A DNA stretch of 64,000 bases from Corynebacterium marambiense (GTDB lineage: Bacteria; Actinomycetota; Actinomycetes; Mycobacteriales; Mycobacteriaceae), in NCBI RefSeq assembly GCF_016342275.1, contig NZ_JAEIOT010000011.1, positions 1 to 64,000 of the forward strand, written 5' to 3'. The notes beneath the pieces were generated by a model that saw only the letters and a list, made by a program, of their open reading frames with translations, was not told the DNA's origin and searched no databases. This document shows, piece by piece, positions 35,069-43,865 of the stretch. Each line of letters begins with the position of its first letter. Position 1 is the first letter of the stretch. The translations under genes were made by a program, and so were the position numbers.

Positions 35069-35098
35069 TTGTCAAGTGTCCTTATGAAATGATACGAT
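35069..35098 (+). promoter_or_regulatory. promoter of the polysaccharide island
   Basis: TTGTCA at 35069-35074, an 18-nt spacer, and TACGAT at 35093-35098 form a good sigma-70-type promoter. A leader of about 140 nt would precede the first gene, in contrast to the leaderless backbone genes. Confidence 0.55.
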
Positions 35099-35243
35099 CG
35101 CACCGCGCGTACTTCTGAGTGATTGAAGACTAAACTGGTTCTATTTCAGTCCGTCAGACCTGTAAGGTATTCCTATTTGAATAGCTTAACTTCAATTTAT
35201 AAACGCGCTTCGATGCCAGTACTAGAGAGCGGAAAGATAAACA

Positions 35244-36503
35244 ATGAAAAAGAATTTGACGATTGTCGGTCAAGGCTATGTAGGGCTTCCTCTGGCCCAA
35301 GAAGCCTGCCTTAATGGCTGGCATGTTTCGGGATATGATGTCAACGAGAAATTAATAAGTAAAATCAACGCTGGAATTTCGCATATTGATGATATTTCCG
35401 ACCAGGATCTGAAGGAAATGATCAAATTCGGATACTCGGCTACCTCTGATCAGGGCATTTTTAAAACCGCCGATGTTATTGTTGTCTGTGTTCCGACTCC
35501 GCTTGGTGAGGCGGGTTCGCCGGATTTAAGTGCGGTCAAAAGCGCAATGAACTCTATTGGCTCTAATATGAGTAAAGGTGGTTTGGTAATTCTTGAATCT
35601 ACTACTTATCCAGGGACTACCGAAGAAATTTGCATACCCATTCTTGAATCTGAATCTGGACTGAAAGCGGGTGAAGAGTTTTATGTCGCTTTCAGTCCTG
35701 AACGTGTCGACCCCGGTTCTACTAAATACAATATTAAGAATACCCCAAAGCTTGTCGGGGGTTGCACACCGGAGGCAACGAAAAGAGCCGTGGAATTTTA
35801 CTCGGACTTTATTGACACCGTGGTACCTCTTTCGGGTGCGAAAGAAGCCGAAACAGCAAAACTGCTCGAAAACACCTTCCGGCATGTCAACATTGCACTA
35901 GTCAATGAAATGGCAAAATTTTGCAATGAGCTAAAAATCGATATCTGGGAAGTTATCAATGGTGCGGCGACGAAGCCTTTCGGATTTATGAAGTTTACAC
36001 CTGGTCCCGGAGTGGGGGGACACTGCATACCCATTGACCCGAATTATCTATCGCATGAAGTGCGTAGGCGACTTGGCTATCCTTTCAGATTTGTCGAACT
36101 GGCGCAAGAGATCAATAGCACTATGCCGGCTTATGTGGTTAGCCGCGTTGGCGATTTGCTGAATGAGGATCGAAAAGCCATTAATGGAGCGACCGTTGCT
36201 ATACTTGGTGTTACTTATAAGCCGGATATATCGGACCAGCGCGAATCGCCAGCGCGTCCGATTGGCAAGCAACTTTTGTTAAAAGGCGCTAATCTTAAGT
36301 ACTATGATCCTTACGTTCCCAAGTGGAACCTCGACGGTGAAGAAATTAGTTCCTGCGAATCTATTAATGAAGCAATTTCAATAGCTGATGTGGTGGTTAT
36401 TGTACAAAACCACTCACAATTTGATCTCGCTAAAATTGCTAATTCTGGAAAGTTAGTTCTTGATACTCGCGGAATCGCCCCATTCCCCGCCCGCAAACTC
36501 TAA
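35244..36503 (+). CDS. nucleotide-sugar 6-dehydrogenase (UDP-GlcNAc/UDP-HexNAc type)
   Basis: A 419-aa UDP-sugar dehydrogenase that oxidises C6 of the sugar to a uronic acid with two NAD. The Rossmann motif is IVGQGYVGLPLA (residues 7-18). The catalytic Lys206 (TAKLLENTFR) and Cys261 (GPGVGGHCIPIDP) are present, as is the C-terminal LGVTYKPDISDQRESPA. The sequence resembles the WbpA/TviB branch that acts on N-acetylated hexosamine, but UDP-glucose cannot be excluded. GGAAAG lies 7 nt before ATG 35244. It is the first gene of the island and is separated by 21 nt from the large glycosyltransferase gene. Confidence 0.85.
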   Translation: MKKNLTIVGQGYVGLPLAQEACLNGWHVSGYDVNEKLISKINAGISHIDDISDQDLKEMIKFGYSATSDQGIFKTADVIVVCVPTPLGEAGSPDLSAVKSAMNSIGSNMSKGGLVILESTTYPGTTEEICIPILESESGLKAGEEFYVAFSPERVDPGSTKYNIKNTPKLVGGCTPEATKRAVEFYSDFIDTVVPLSGAKEAETAKLLENTFRHVNIALVNEMAKFCNELKIDIWEVINGAATKPFGFMKFTPGPGVGGHCIPIDPNYLSHEVRRRLGYPFRFVELAQEINSTMPAYVVSRVGDLLNEDRKAINGATVAILGVTYKPDISDQRESPARPIGKQLLLKGANLKYYDPYVPKWNLDGEEISSCESINEAISIADVVVIVQNHSQFDLAKIANSGKLVLDTRGIAPFPARKL

Positions 36504-36524
36504 AGTATAACGAAAGCGAGACAG

Positions 36525-39470
36525 GTGATTTTTTTGCGTAATTTATTAATATCAATGGGAAAAGTTGTTCAAGCTGCGATTGTACTTTTGCTGTTTAGCG
36601 TCCTAGTTGTGTTACCAGGACTCGCGCAAGGCTCTTTAGTGCTAGTCACACTAGGTTTTCTTGGAGTTCAAACTAGCTTGATTTTAATGTCTTTAGCCAT
36701 TGTTAGGTTGCTAAACTCTCGAAGTTCGAAGATTCAGCAATCTGTCATCGAATGTCAAGAGAAGACGGATGAAGAGTTAGGATTGGTTTCGAAGCAAGTT
36801 GATCGTAATAGCAACGTCCTTCGTTCGGTTGCGGACTATGTTTCAAAAATTGAAGTTCGCAGGGGAGTAGATGTAGTTGAATCAAAAGAAGAAAATAAGC
36901 TCCCATTATCTCCGAAAGAAACAAAACTTGAAAACCTAATCGCCGAGCTATCACCCTGCGGAAATAATTTAGAATCCGGCGGTCCTTATTTTGGTATCGG
37001 GCCTTGCTACGAGTATGCATCACGATTTCGAAAAGGATCGTTATATCTCGAAACTTTCGCGTTAAGGTCAAAAAGCGAGCTTATGCGGGATGTTTTCGCA
37101 CGAGCTGCGACGAATATGCAGTTCGACTGGACGGATCTAAGGAAGTATCTCTGGGCGATAAGTTCCGGAAATATTCGAGATGTTGTCGGCCTCACTCAAA
37201 ATTGGGATGAGAGCTCGTTAAGATGTTTGGCTCGAGTACTTGCTAATCAGCGATTTAAACCGAATGACGCAAATGATGCTTATCGTATATACCGGTTTGT
37301 TATTGACCACTGGGGGGATTCGATCCTGGGGAAGCGAGACATCTATCTCTTTGTAGAAGTCTCTGTGCTTGTTAATGATACTAAGAGGGCCAGGCAGTAT
37401 CTTAAAAAGCCGACTATCAGTAGAAAAGATCGAATTCATTATCTTCTCAATTTGGCGAATTTATCAAATCCTTCCATTGCAACCGGAGCAAGCTGGGAGC
37501 GTTGGCTCGAAAACGTCAACCAAATGTATCGCTCTAATGACATAAAGGAAATTTCGTTTAAAGAAAAATGGCAAAGCACTCCGCTGGACAGTCTATGTAT
37601 CAAGGATTCGATTAATTCGATATCGGGTCCGCTGGTCTCTATTATCGTACCAAGCTTCTGCGGGGCTAAGCATATCGAAACGACCCTCGAGTCACTGAAC
37701 AAACAGACTTGGGCTAACATTGAGATCATCGTCGTTGACGACTGCTCACCGTCCGATCAATTTACACAAACCGAAGCCATCTGCCGCAAGTTTTCCAATG
37801 TCACATTACTACGTCAAGAACAGAACTTGGGTGCATACGTTGCGCGGAACGCCGCTCTATCGAAATGTTCCGGCGAATATATTACCGTCAAAGATGATGA
37901 CGATTGGTCGCATCCTCAGAAGATCGAATTTCAGGTACGCCATCTCGAATCAAATCCTACAATACTCGCTAACATGAGTCGGCATGTGCGAGTAACTGAA
38001 GATTTAGTTTTTGGCCGTATTAATAATGCTCTAACATTTTCCCAGAGTAACTTTTCATCTCTTATGGTTAGACGCCGAGTATTTGATATGATCGGACCTT
38101 GGGCTGAAGTAAATCGTGGTGGTGATGTTGAGTTTCGAGATCGGCTACTTAAAATCCTTGGTGGGGAAGTTCCTGTTGTGGGTAAAGCCCCATTGTCATT
38201 CACCCGTATACATGCAGATTCTTTAACCGCAGGTGAAATGGGTCGTGGTTACGTCGACTCTTCTCGGTTATTTTATTTCTCTGCGTATTCGCACGCCCAC
38301 TCAGTACTTGATGCGCAAAGCCTGTTTGGTGGGCCGAAAGAGGTTGCAGCGCCGAAGAACATTCGGGCAGGGATGCGAAAGAAATTCATTGGGAACTTTG
38401 ACATTGTTTTCGCTACTGACTTTCGTTTTCCGGGGGGTACTACAAGCCTTACCCTGAATGAGATTGAGGCTGCTGCCGACGCTGGATTTAAAGTCGGTTT
38501 GATTCACATTGAGTCACCGTTGAACTCTCCGAAGACGCCGATTAATCCCCGTGCATTTGAGGTTGCTAATAAGGAGAATGTCACGGTGCTTTCTATCCTG
38601 GATCATGGGGAAATAGACGTACTTGTAGTCCGGCATCCAACTGTTGTTCAATTTCTTGGCGATTTAAAATCAAATCTCGTAGTTAAGAAATCTGTGCTGA
38701 TTGCGAATACGCCACCGATTACTCCTGGCGGTACTGGTGCAGGATACGACCTACTTCAATGTTCTCAAGTTATGCGGAGGATTTTTAATAGTACGCCGTT
38801 GTTAGTTCCTGAGACAGGAGTGACTAGGAAAGAGTGCTTTTCTCTACTAGGACCTAATGTTCTCGCATCATTCGACTGGCCGGGTTTTATCGACACCGAA
38901 CGTTTCCTGCCGAGGAAAGTAGATTTCAACAATAAGCCCGTAGTCGGGAGGCACTCACGAGAGCATCCTCACAAATGGCCAGATTTAAAATCTGAAATTC
39001 TTGCTGTTTATCAAGGAAATAATATTTTTGATGTTTCGATTCTTGGAGGAGTTTCAGCGCTACCGGAGAAAGTACGTAGCATGGTTCTTAAGAAGTCAAA
39101 GGTATATGAATTTGGAGAGATTGATCCGGCCGAGTACCTGAAAGAGATAGATTTTTGGGGTTATTTCCATTCGAAGCACTGGGTTGAGTCTTTCGGGATG
39201 TCGATTGCCGAAGCAATGGCTGCTGGTTGTGTTGTAATTCTTCCTCACTATCTGAAGGATAATTTCGGCGATGGTGCGGTCTATAGCAGTCCCGCTGAGT
39301 TCCGAGCGACAGTCGCGAAATTATGGGCAGACCCCGTGGCGTATACAGCGCAATCACGTAAGGCCCGGCAATTTGTAGAGGCCACGTTCTCGAGAAATGC
39401 ATTTCTCGCTAGGATAGCTATGTTAACTCGTAAAGAAGATGGTAATTCTGATGCGTCTATCGAGGAGTAG
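36525..39470 (+). CDS. 981-aa membrane-anchored GT2-GT4 fusion glycosyltransferase
   Basis: A very large protein with two N-terminal helices (about residues 13-61), a probable coiled coil (66-112), and a helical region of unclear type (130-360). A GT2 domain (369-565) has VSIIVPSF, VVDDCSPSD and KDDDDW, the metal-binding Asp motif. A GT4-like GT-B domain (622-965) ends with WVESFGMSIAEAMAAG, the donor-binding E-x7-E type motif. Two active sites in one chain suggest it adds alternating or successive sugars to a lipid-linked polymer at the cytoplasmic face. GTG 36525 is used; TTG 36534, with AGGTGA upstream, is an alternative. Its 3' end overlaps the next gene. Confidence 0.75.
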   Translation: MIFLRNLLISMGKVVQAAIVLLLFSVLVVLPGLAQGSLVLVTLGFLGVQTSLILMSLAIVRLLNSRSSKIQQSVIECQEKTDEELGLVSKQVDRNSNVLRSVADYVSKIEVRRGVDVVESKEENKLPLSPKETKLENLIAELSPCGNNLESGGPYFGIGPCYEYASRFRKGSLYLETFALRSKSELMRDVFARAATNMQFDWTDLRKYLWAISSGNIRDVVGLTQNWDESSLRCLARVLANQRFKPNDANDAYRIYRFVIDHWGDSILGKRDIYLFVEVSVLVNDTKRARQYLKKPTISRKDRIHYLLNLANLSNPSIATGASWERWLENVNQMYRSNDIKEISFKEKWQSTPLDSLCIKDSINSISGPLVSIIVPSFCGAKHIETTLESLNKQTWANIEIIVVDDCSPSDQFTQTEAICRKFSNVTLLRQEQNLGAYVARNAALSKCSGEYITVKDDDDWSHPQKIEFQVRHLESNPTILANMSRHVRVTEDLVFGRINNALTFSQSNFSSLMVRRRVFDMIGPWAEVNRGGDVEFRDRLLKILGGEVPVVGKAPLSFTRIHADSLTAGEMGRGYVDSSRLFYFSAYSHAHSVLDAQSLFGGPKEVAAPKNIRAGMRKKFIGNFDIVFATDFRFPGGTTSLTLNEIEAAADAGFKVGLIHIESPLNSPKTPINPRAFEVANKENVTVLSILDHGEIDVLVVRHPTVVQFLGDLKSNLVVKKSVLIANTPPITPGGTGAGYDLLQCSQVMRRIFNSTPLLVPETGVTRKECFSLLGPNVLASFDWPGFIDTERFLPRKVDFNNKPVVGRHSREHPHKWPDLKSEILAVYQGNNIFDVSILGGVSALPEKVRSMVLKKSKVYEFGEIDPAEYLKEIDFWGYFHSKHWVESFGMSIAEAMAAGCVVILPHYLKDNFGDGAVYSSPAEFRATVAKLWADPVAYTAQSRKARQFVEATFSRNAFLARIAMLTRKEDGNSDASIEE

Positions 39471-40902
39471 TCAATTCCAAGTACTTGGGCTTGTACTTGT
39501 CCTCGGCGGGTTTCTTCTATCTTGTGTTTTGTGGGTATTGATTGCACTGGCCGTAATTACTATACAGAATCGATATCTGGGGTACGCACTTATTGCGATT
39601 TTTTTTCTCTGGATTCTGGTTGTTGTCGCACTAGGCTCGCTGCTCTATGGCCGGCGCTATCTGCTTGCGCGCTACATTCGATCTATTGTGAAATCAGGTG
39701 GAAGTCGTCGTGTGGTGCCGGAGCGTCTAGAAGTCCGGACGGGAGCGGACCTCCAGGATATCCCTGATGATTTTCTTAAGAAAGGTACGGAACCGAACGT
39801 ACTTTTTGTATCTAGCAACGGAGCTGGGCTGGGTCATCTGACGCGATTAATGGCCATAGCACGGAGATTGAAATGTAATACGTCGTTTTTCTCATTCTCT
39901 AAAGGTTACCGGGCCGTTAGCCAGTTAGGATGGAAGATCACCTACTTTCCTTCGTATGATAAAGAAAGGATCTCTCGGTCGTTGTGGGGATCGCGATTGA
40001 CGGCTGCCTTTCGATCTTGTCTCATAACTAGTCAGGCTGATGCCGTTGTTTTCGACGGAACTCATGTGTATCCAGAATTGACCGAAATTTGTCGCTATCA
40101 CGGAATTCCGCTCGTTTGGAGCCAGCGAGGCTTATGGAAAGCTGAGTCTTTTCGCAGATCCTGGCAACGCCATGATCCGCAGCTAGTGTGTGATCACTTA
40201 CTCATACCTGGCGACTATGCAGGTGAAGATCTCCACGGGTATCCCGATCGACCGTTTCAGAAAAAGTATAATCCAGTTATTTTTTTTGATCTGGACGAAT
40301 GTCTATCTAGCATAGATGCCAGAATAGCGTTGGAATTACCTGAAGGGCCGAAATATATACTTATTCAACTTGGGGCCGGTACAATTAACCAGACCGATGA
40401 ATTCGAAAGAGTAGTTGTTGAAAGTGTTCGAGTAATTTCGCCAAATTGGGTACCGGTCTTAGTGAGGTCAGAGTTGAGCTCATCAAATCGTGCTCCGGAG
40501 GGAGCTCTACTGCGCAGATGCTACCCCATGGGTCGCTACTATAATGCGTTTGACGCGGCGGTAGTCGCTGGCGGGTATAATTCTGTGCAAGAAGTCGTCT
40601 CGTATTGCTTACCGGCACTTATTATACCGAACTTATACACAAAAACTGACGACCAAGAGCTTAGAGCAAAACGATTGGTAGACGCCGGACTTATTTTGAG
40701 CACTACGGCTTCGCATGAATTGTTTGATAAACTATCGCTTTTAGTTTCGGATGATGTTAGGATAGCGATGCGAGAGCGCATGGCTAATGTAAAAAAAGAG
40801 AATGGTGCTCATGCAATGGCTGAAGATATTTATCGGATCGCGTTGAGCTCTAAGGAGTGGTGGCCTATTATTTCAGAACCATCCTCTGCGAGCTCGGGCT
40901 AA
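39451..40902 (+). CDS. membrane-anchored MurG-like (GT28) glycosyltransferase
   Basis: About 483 aa. Two N-terminal transmembrane helices (about residues 10-67) are unlike soluble MurG. The GT-B fold follows: NGAGLGHLTRLMAIARRL near the start of the first Rossmann domain resembles the MurG/monogalactosyl-diacylglycerol synthase Gly-rich loop. The second domain has LIQLGAGTIN and VVAGGYNSVQEVVSYCLPALIIP, the GT28 donor-binding region. It probably transfers an N-acetylated sugar to a lipid or polymer acceptor. The ATG at 39451 lies inside the end of the preceding gene (20-nt overlap); ATG 39439 is an alternative. No strong ribosome site is visible, so coupling is likely. Confidence 0.72.
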   Translation: MRLSRSSQFQVLGLVLVLGGFLLSCVLWVLIALAVITIQNRYLGYALIAIFFLWILVVVALGSLLYGRRYLLARYIRSIVKSGGSRRVVPERLEVRTGADLQDIPDDFLKKGTEPNVLFVSSNGAGLGHLTRLMAIARRLKCNTSFFSFSKGYRAVSQLGWKITYFPSYDKERISRSLWGSRLTAAFRSCLITSQADAVVFDGTHVYPELTEICRYHGIPLVWSQRGLWKAESFRRSWQRHDPQLVCDHLLIPGDYAGEDLHGYPDRPFQKKYNPVIFFDLDECLSSIDARIALELPEGPKYILIQLGAGTINQTDEFERVVVESVRVISPNWVPVLVRSELSSSNRAPEGALLRRCYPMGRYYNAFDAAVVAGGYNSVQEVVSYCLPALIIPNLYTKTDDQELRAKRLVDAGLILSTTASHELFDKLSLLVSDDVRIAMRERMANVKKENGAHAMAEDIYRIALSSKEWWPIISEPSSASSG

Positions 40903-41005
40903 TGTTCGAAGATATTTTTCGCCCGGTCGGTAGGAGGGTGTACAGGCAGCGCGTCGATCCATCGTTCCATAATTGTATTTGCAAGAAAAAAAGAGATGAT
41001 AGTTT

Positions 41006-41872
41006 ATGGATATAAAACGCAATCGGAAATTCGATTCCGCTAGTCCTGAGTATGGTTCGATTGATGTCTTTCTGCAGGAGCCAATCATTCCATCGGGTAA
41101 TGGATGTGTTTACTATGGAGGTCTGCCGATCGATTTTTTCCTGGAAGACGCAGGCCAAAACACGTTGCTCATTCTTCTTCAGGGGAGTGTGACAGCACGT
41201 TCACGTTTCCCGTGGACCCGGCAGCCTAGCTATTTGCACGATATTGGTTCTCATGCGACCGTGATGCTGAGCGATCCAACACTGTATCTGGATAACTCCT
41301 TGACGACTGCTTGGTTCGCAGGTAATCGCCATCAGCCACAGTTGCAACAAGTAGCTACAAAATTGATAGCGAAAATTGCGGCTAACGTGGAGGGCCGTAA
41401 ACTAGTGTTCGTTGGTGGTGCTGCCGCCAGTTTTTCCGCCCTCTACTTTAGTGCAAAATTTCCGCTCTCAACGGCGGTCGTTTTCAATCCCTGTACCAAT
41501 ATCGCTCGATTCCCCGCTTATACGGTTAACAACTGGTTGTATAAAAGCTGGGAGGTTGAGTCTCTTTGTGATTTGCCTTCCCACGTAACGGTTGATCTGG
41601 ACTCGTTGTACCGAGGTAACGTAACAAACCGGGTCTTTTACATTCAACATCCCAATAATCACCGGAAAATTACCGACGAACTTCCATTTCTTGGCCAGAT
41701 TAGGCCGTTGCGGAACTGCTGTTTTGTTACTGAAGAAGATCTAGGGGGCGATCAGAACATTGAAGATGCAGTACGGTCGGAATTTGTAAGATTAGCTATG
41801 AGTACACCATTCGGTTCGATAGTTGATGGCCTCGAGTTTATCGGAATGAATGATCTTCTCGCCCTTAATTGA
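41006..41872 (+). CDS. alpha/beta-hydrolase-like protein lacking the catalytic triad (pseudoenzyme)
   Basis: A 288-aa protein, paralogous along its whole length to the next gene. The fold markers are kept: LLILLQGSVTAR after strand 3, a nucleophile-elbow position at VFVGGAAAS (residues 134-142), and FPLSTAVVFNP. The position of the nucleophile Ser of the sister protein is Ala139, the acid Asp position is Asn218, and the His position aligns with Gly248. All three catalytic residues are therefore missing. It is probably a non-catalytic partner or binding protein. The layout recalls Asp2-like proteins of accessory secretion and glycosylation loci, but I cannot prove kinship. No signal peptide is visible. 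Confidence 0.68.
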   Translation: MDIKRNRKFDSASPEYGSIDVFLQEPIIPSGNGCVYYGGLPIDFFLEDAGQNTLLILLQGSVTARSRFPWTRQPSYLHDIGSHATVMLSDPTLYLDNSLTTAWFAGNRHQPQLQQVATKLIAKIAANVEGRKLVFVGGAAASFSALYFSAKFPLSTAVVFNPCTNIARFPAYTVNNWLYKSWEVESLCDLPSHVTVDLDSLYRGNVTNRVFYIQHPNNHRKITDELPFLGQIRPLRNCCFVTEEDLGGDQNIEDAVRSEFVRLAMSTPFGSIVDGLEFIGMNDLLALN

Positions 41873-41905
41873 ATCTATTTAACATGTTTATTGGAGCTGG
41901 CAAGA

Positions 41906-42757
41906 ATGAACTTTGTAAAGAAACGTGATATTGGTCCATATTACGATCGTCTTTTTTCTTGGGGTTCTTTAGGGAAGTTTTTAGCTGCGCACGATGTTGA
42001 TTCCGGTGTCCATTCTATCAAACTCGGGAATCTTCCTCTCGACTTCGAGCTCGGCCTAAATACAGGTCCGCATCTACTCGTATTCTTCCATGGAGCTATT
42101 ACAGCAAATCTCGATAGACGGCTCCCCTGGTTCACCGGACAAGGAATTTCGAAGGGGCTCAATGCTTCGACTCTTCACATTTCCGACCCGTCTCTTTATT
42201 TAGGCGACGGTATTGTGTCTGGTTGGTACCTTGGCAACAAGCATCAAACAGATCTACAGCAAAACCTAGTTCAGATAGTGGAAAAATGCCGGCTCTCGGC
42301 CGGTGCCAGCCAAGTTGTGTTCTTTGGTGGTTCTGGCGGCGGGTTTGCTTCGCTATATTATAGCGCGCAATTTCCACTGTCTACCGCTATAGCGTTTAAT
42401 CCCCAAACAAATCTACACCGCCATTCTTATAAAAACCTACGCCCGTATTTGAAAGTTGGATGGTCGAAATCCCGGTTAGTTGATCTGCCCGCCACGGTGC
42501 AGGTTAACTTGGACGATGTTTATAAGGGGTCTTTTAACAACCGCGTTTTTTATATCCAAAACCGTTCCGATCATCACTACGATATACATCTTCGGCCATT
42601 CGTTTCGAATATAGGAATCGGTGAAATGTACCTTAAGATCCATGATCTAGCGCTAGCACACACGCCGCCGCCGAAAGAGTTTCTGCGAAGCGTACTAGAA
42701 AGTGTTCTTTTGCGGCCGTTCAACGGAAATATAGAGGGTTTTAGTTCGGTGCACTAG
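41906..42757 (+). CDS. alpha/beta-hydrolase-like enzyme with intact Ser-Asp-His
   Basis: A 283-aa protein. The oxyanion-side strand LLVFFHGAITANLD (residues 57-70) is followed by VVFFGGSGGGFASLYYSAQFP with nucleophile Ser143 in G-G-S-G-G-G. Asp222 (RSDHH) and His252 (LALAHTPPP) are well-placed for the triad. It is likely to be an acyl esterase or acyltransferase acting on the polymer or its precursor. ATG 41906 is chosen because GGAG lies 9 nt upstream; the frame also opens at TTG 41891. It follows its inactive paralogue by 33 nt, so the two are probably made in equal amounts. IS remnants begin just after the stop codon. Confidence 0.7.
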   Translation: MNFVKKRDIGPYYDRLFSWGSLGKFLAAHDVDSGVHSIKLGNLPLDFELGLNTGPHLLVFFHGAITANLDRRLPWFTGQGISKGLNASTLHISDPSLYLGDGIVSGWYLGNKHQTDLQQNLVQIVEKCRLSAGASQVVFFGGSGGGFASLYYSAQFPLSTAIAFNPQTNLHRHSYKNLRPYLKVGWSKSRLVDLPATVQVNLDDVYKGSFNNRVFYIQNRSDHHYDIHLRPFVSNIGIGEMYLKIHDLALAHTPPPKEFLRSVLESVLLRPFNGNIEGFSSVH

Positions 42758-42775
42758 GGTGCGTCCCCGTTAGTT

Positions 42776-43516
42776 GAGTAGTGAGTATCGGGGCGGTGCC
42801 CGTGTGGGGTCAGGCGACGGCGAGGTTTCCCCAGTGCAGCGACGAGGAGTGGGAGTGGCTTGCGCCCCTTGTGGCCCTCGAACCGAGAAAGGCAAGGGGC
42901 ATCTGTTTGTCAACCAACCACAAGGTGATCGAAGACATGAGCTGCTGCTCCCGCATAAGGTCACCTTCGTCGAGGGAGTCGCGGGAGGATTTCAGCCCGC
43001 GGCACACGCGTGTGCAAGCGTGCCTCCCGCTACGCGGACGTCAGGAAGTGGGGCCAGGGCTTGAGTTCAATGCTGTCTGACACCACCGTCACCAGGGTGA
43101 TCGACTGGACTTTCTCGGGGTTTATGCCATGATCGGCCGTGCGGATCAATCGGAACGAATACACCTAGGCTCGTGCATGACCTCGTGCGGGACACGCGGG
43201 GGGGGGCAAGACGGAGTCGCACGTACTATCTGTTTCCTGGACTGTGAACCGTGTAGGGCATGGTAACGGCGGCTCATGTGATGGATTGACGGCCATGATC
43301 CACCGTGCAGCCGGCGGGTGTGGTTGGCCGCTGGCGAAGGTGATCGGCGCCGCCTCCGCTCGGGCACATCGTATCCGTCACCCCGGAGAGCGGCATGGCC
43401 GCAGCTCGAGGACGCCGCGGCTGGCGTGGTGGTCAGCCCCTAAAGATTTGGCACTCGCCTCTGTAAAAGAGCGAAACACTGTCGAAGGGTCCTCGTTTTG
43501 GCCACACAGTGGTTAG
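42776..43516 (+). mobile_element. degenerate IS5-family transposase remnant
   Basis: GC-rich DNA inside the AT-rich island. The first part, in the frame starting near 42781, contains SDEEWEWLAPLVAL, like the N-terminus of IS5-type transposases. The last part, in the frame ending at 43516, has R-P-x-x-x-x-x ... VKERNTVE, like the conserved C-terminal YKxRNxVERxF segment of the same family. Frames between are broken, the catalytic DDE region is not recoverable, and I could not find matching terminal repeats. It is therefore a dead, deleted copy, perhaps of two insertions. Confidence 0.55.
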
Positions 43517-43728
43517 TGTTGGCTATAAGCTACGAGAGACTTGCGATCATCTATCGCGCTGCAGCCACCTTCTTTGCGATCCTGACCGGGCTACTTTCAA
43601 CAGCAGACACCCCATATTTGTCAGTCATCGCGTTTACATGCTTCACTAGTCCATGTAGGTGAATCCTGTTGTCGTTTTAGATCTAAGACCTCGTTGCTTC
43701 AAAATCCATTCGAATATGAATCTCCTTC

Positions 43729-43756
43729 TTTTGAATTCCAGGAGTCTGGTACAATA
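43729..43756 (+). promoter_or_regulatory. promoter upstream of wecB
   Basis: TTTTGA at 43729-43734, a 16-nt spacer, and TACAAT at 43751-43756. TGG directly before TACAAT resembles an extended -10. It would drive the second half of the island, with a leader of about 100 nt. Confidence 0.55.
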
Positions 43757-43865
43757 AAAGCGGTGCGGTATGCGAAGGTGTGTGTTTGTGGTGGCATTTG
43801 CTACCATCTCTCGTGTTCCGTCTTTTCGCCGCTGGTAGTCGATTAAACTAGGAAGGTCCCAGCTT

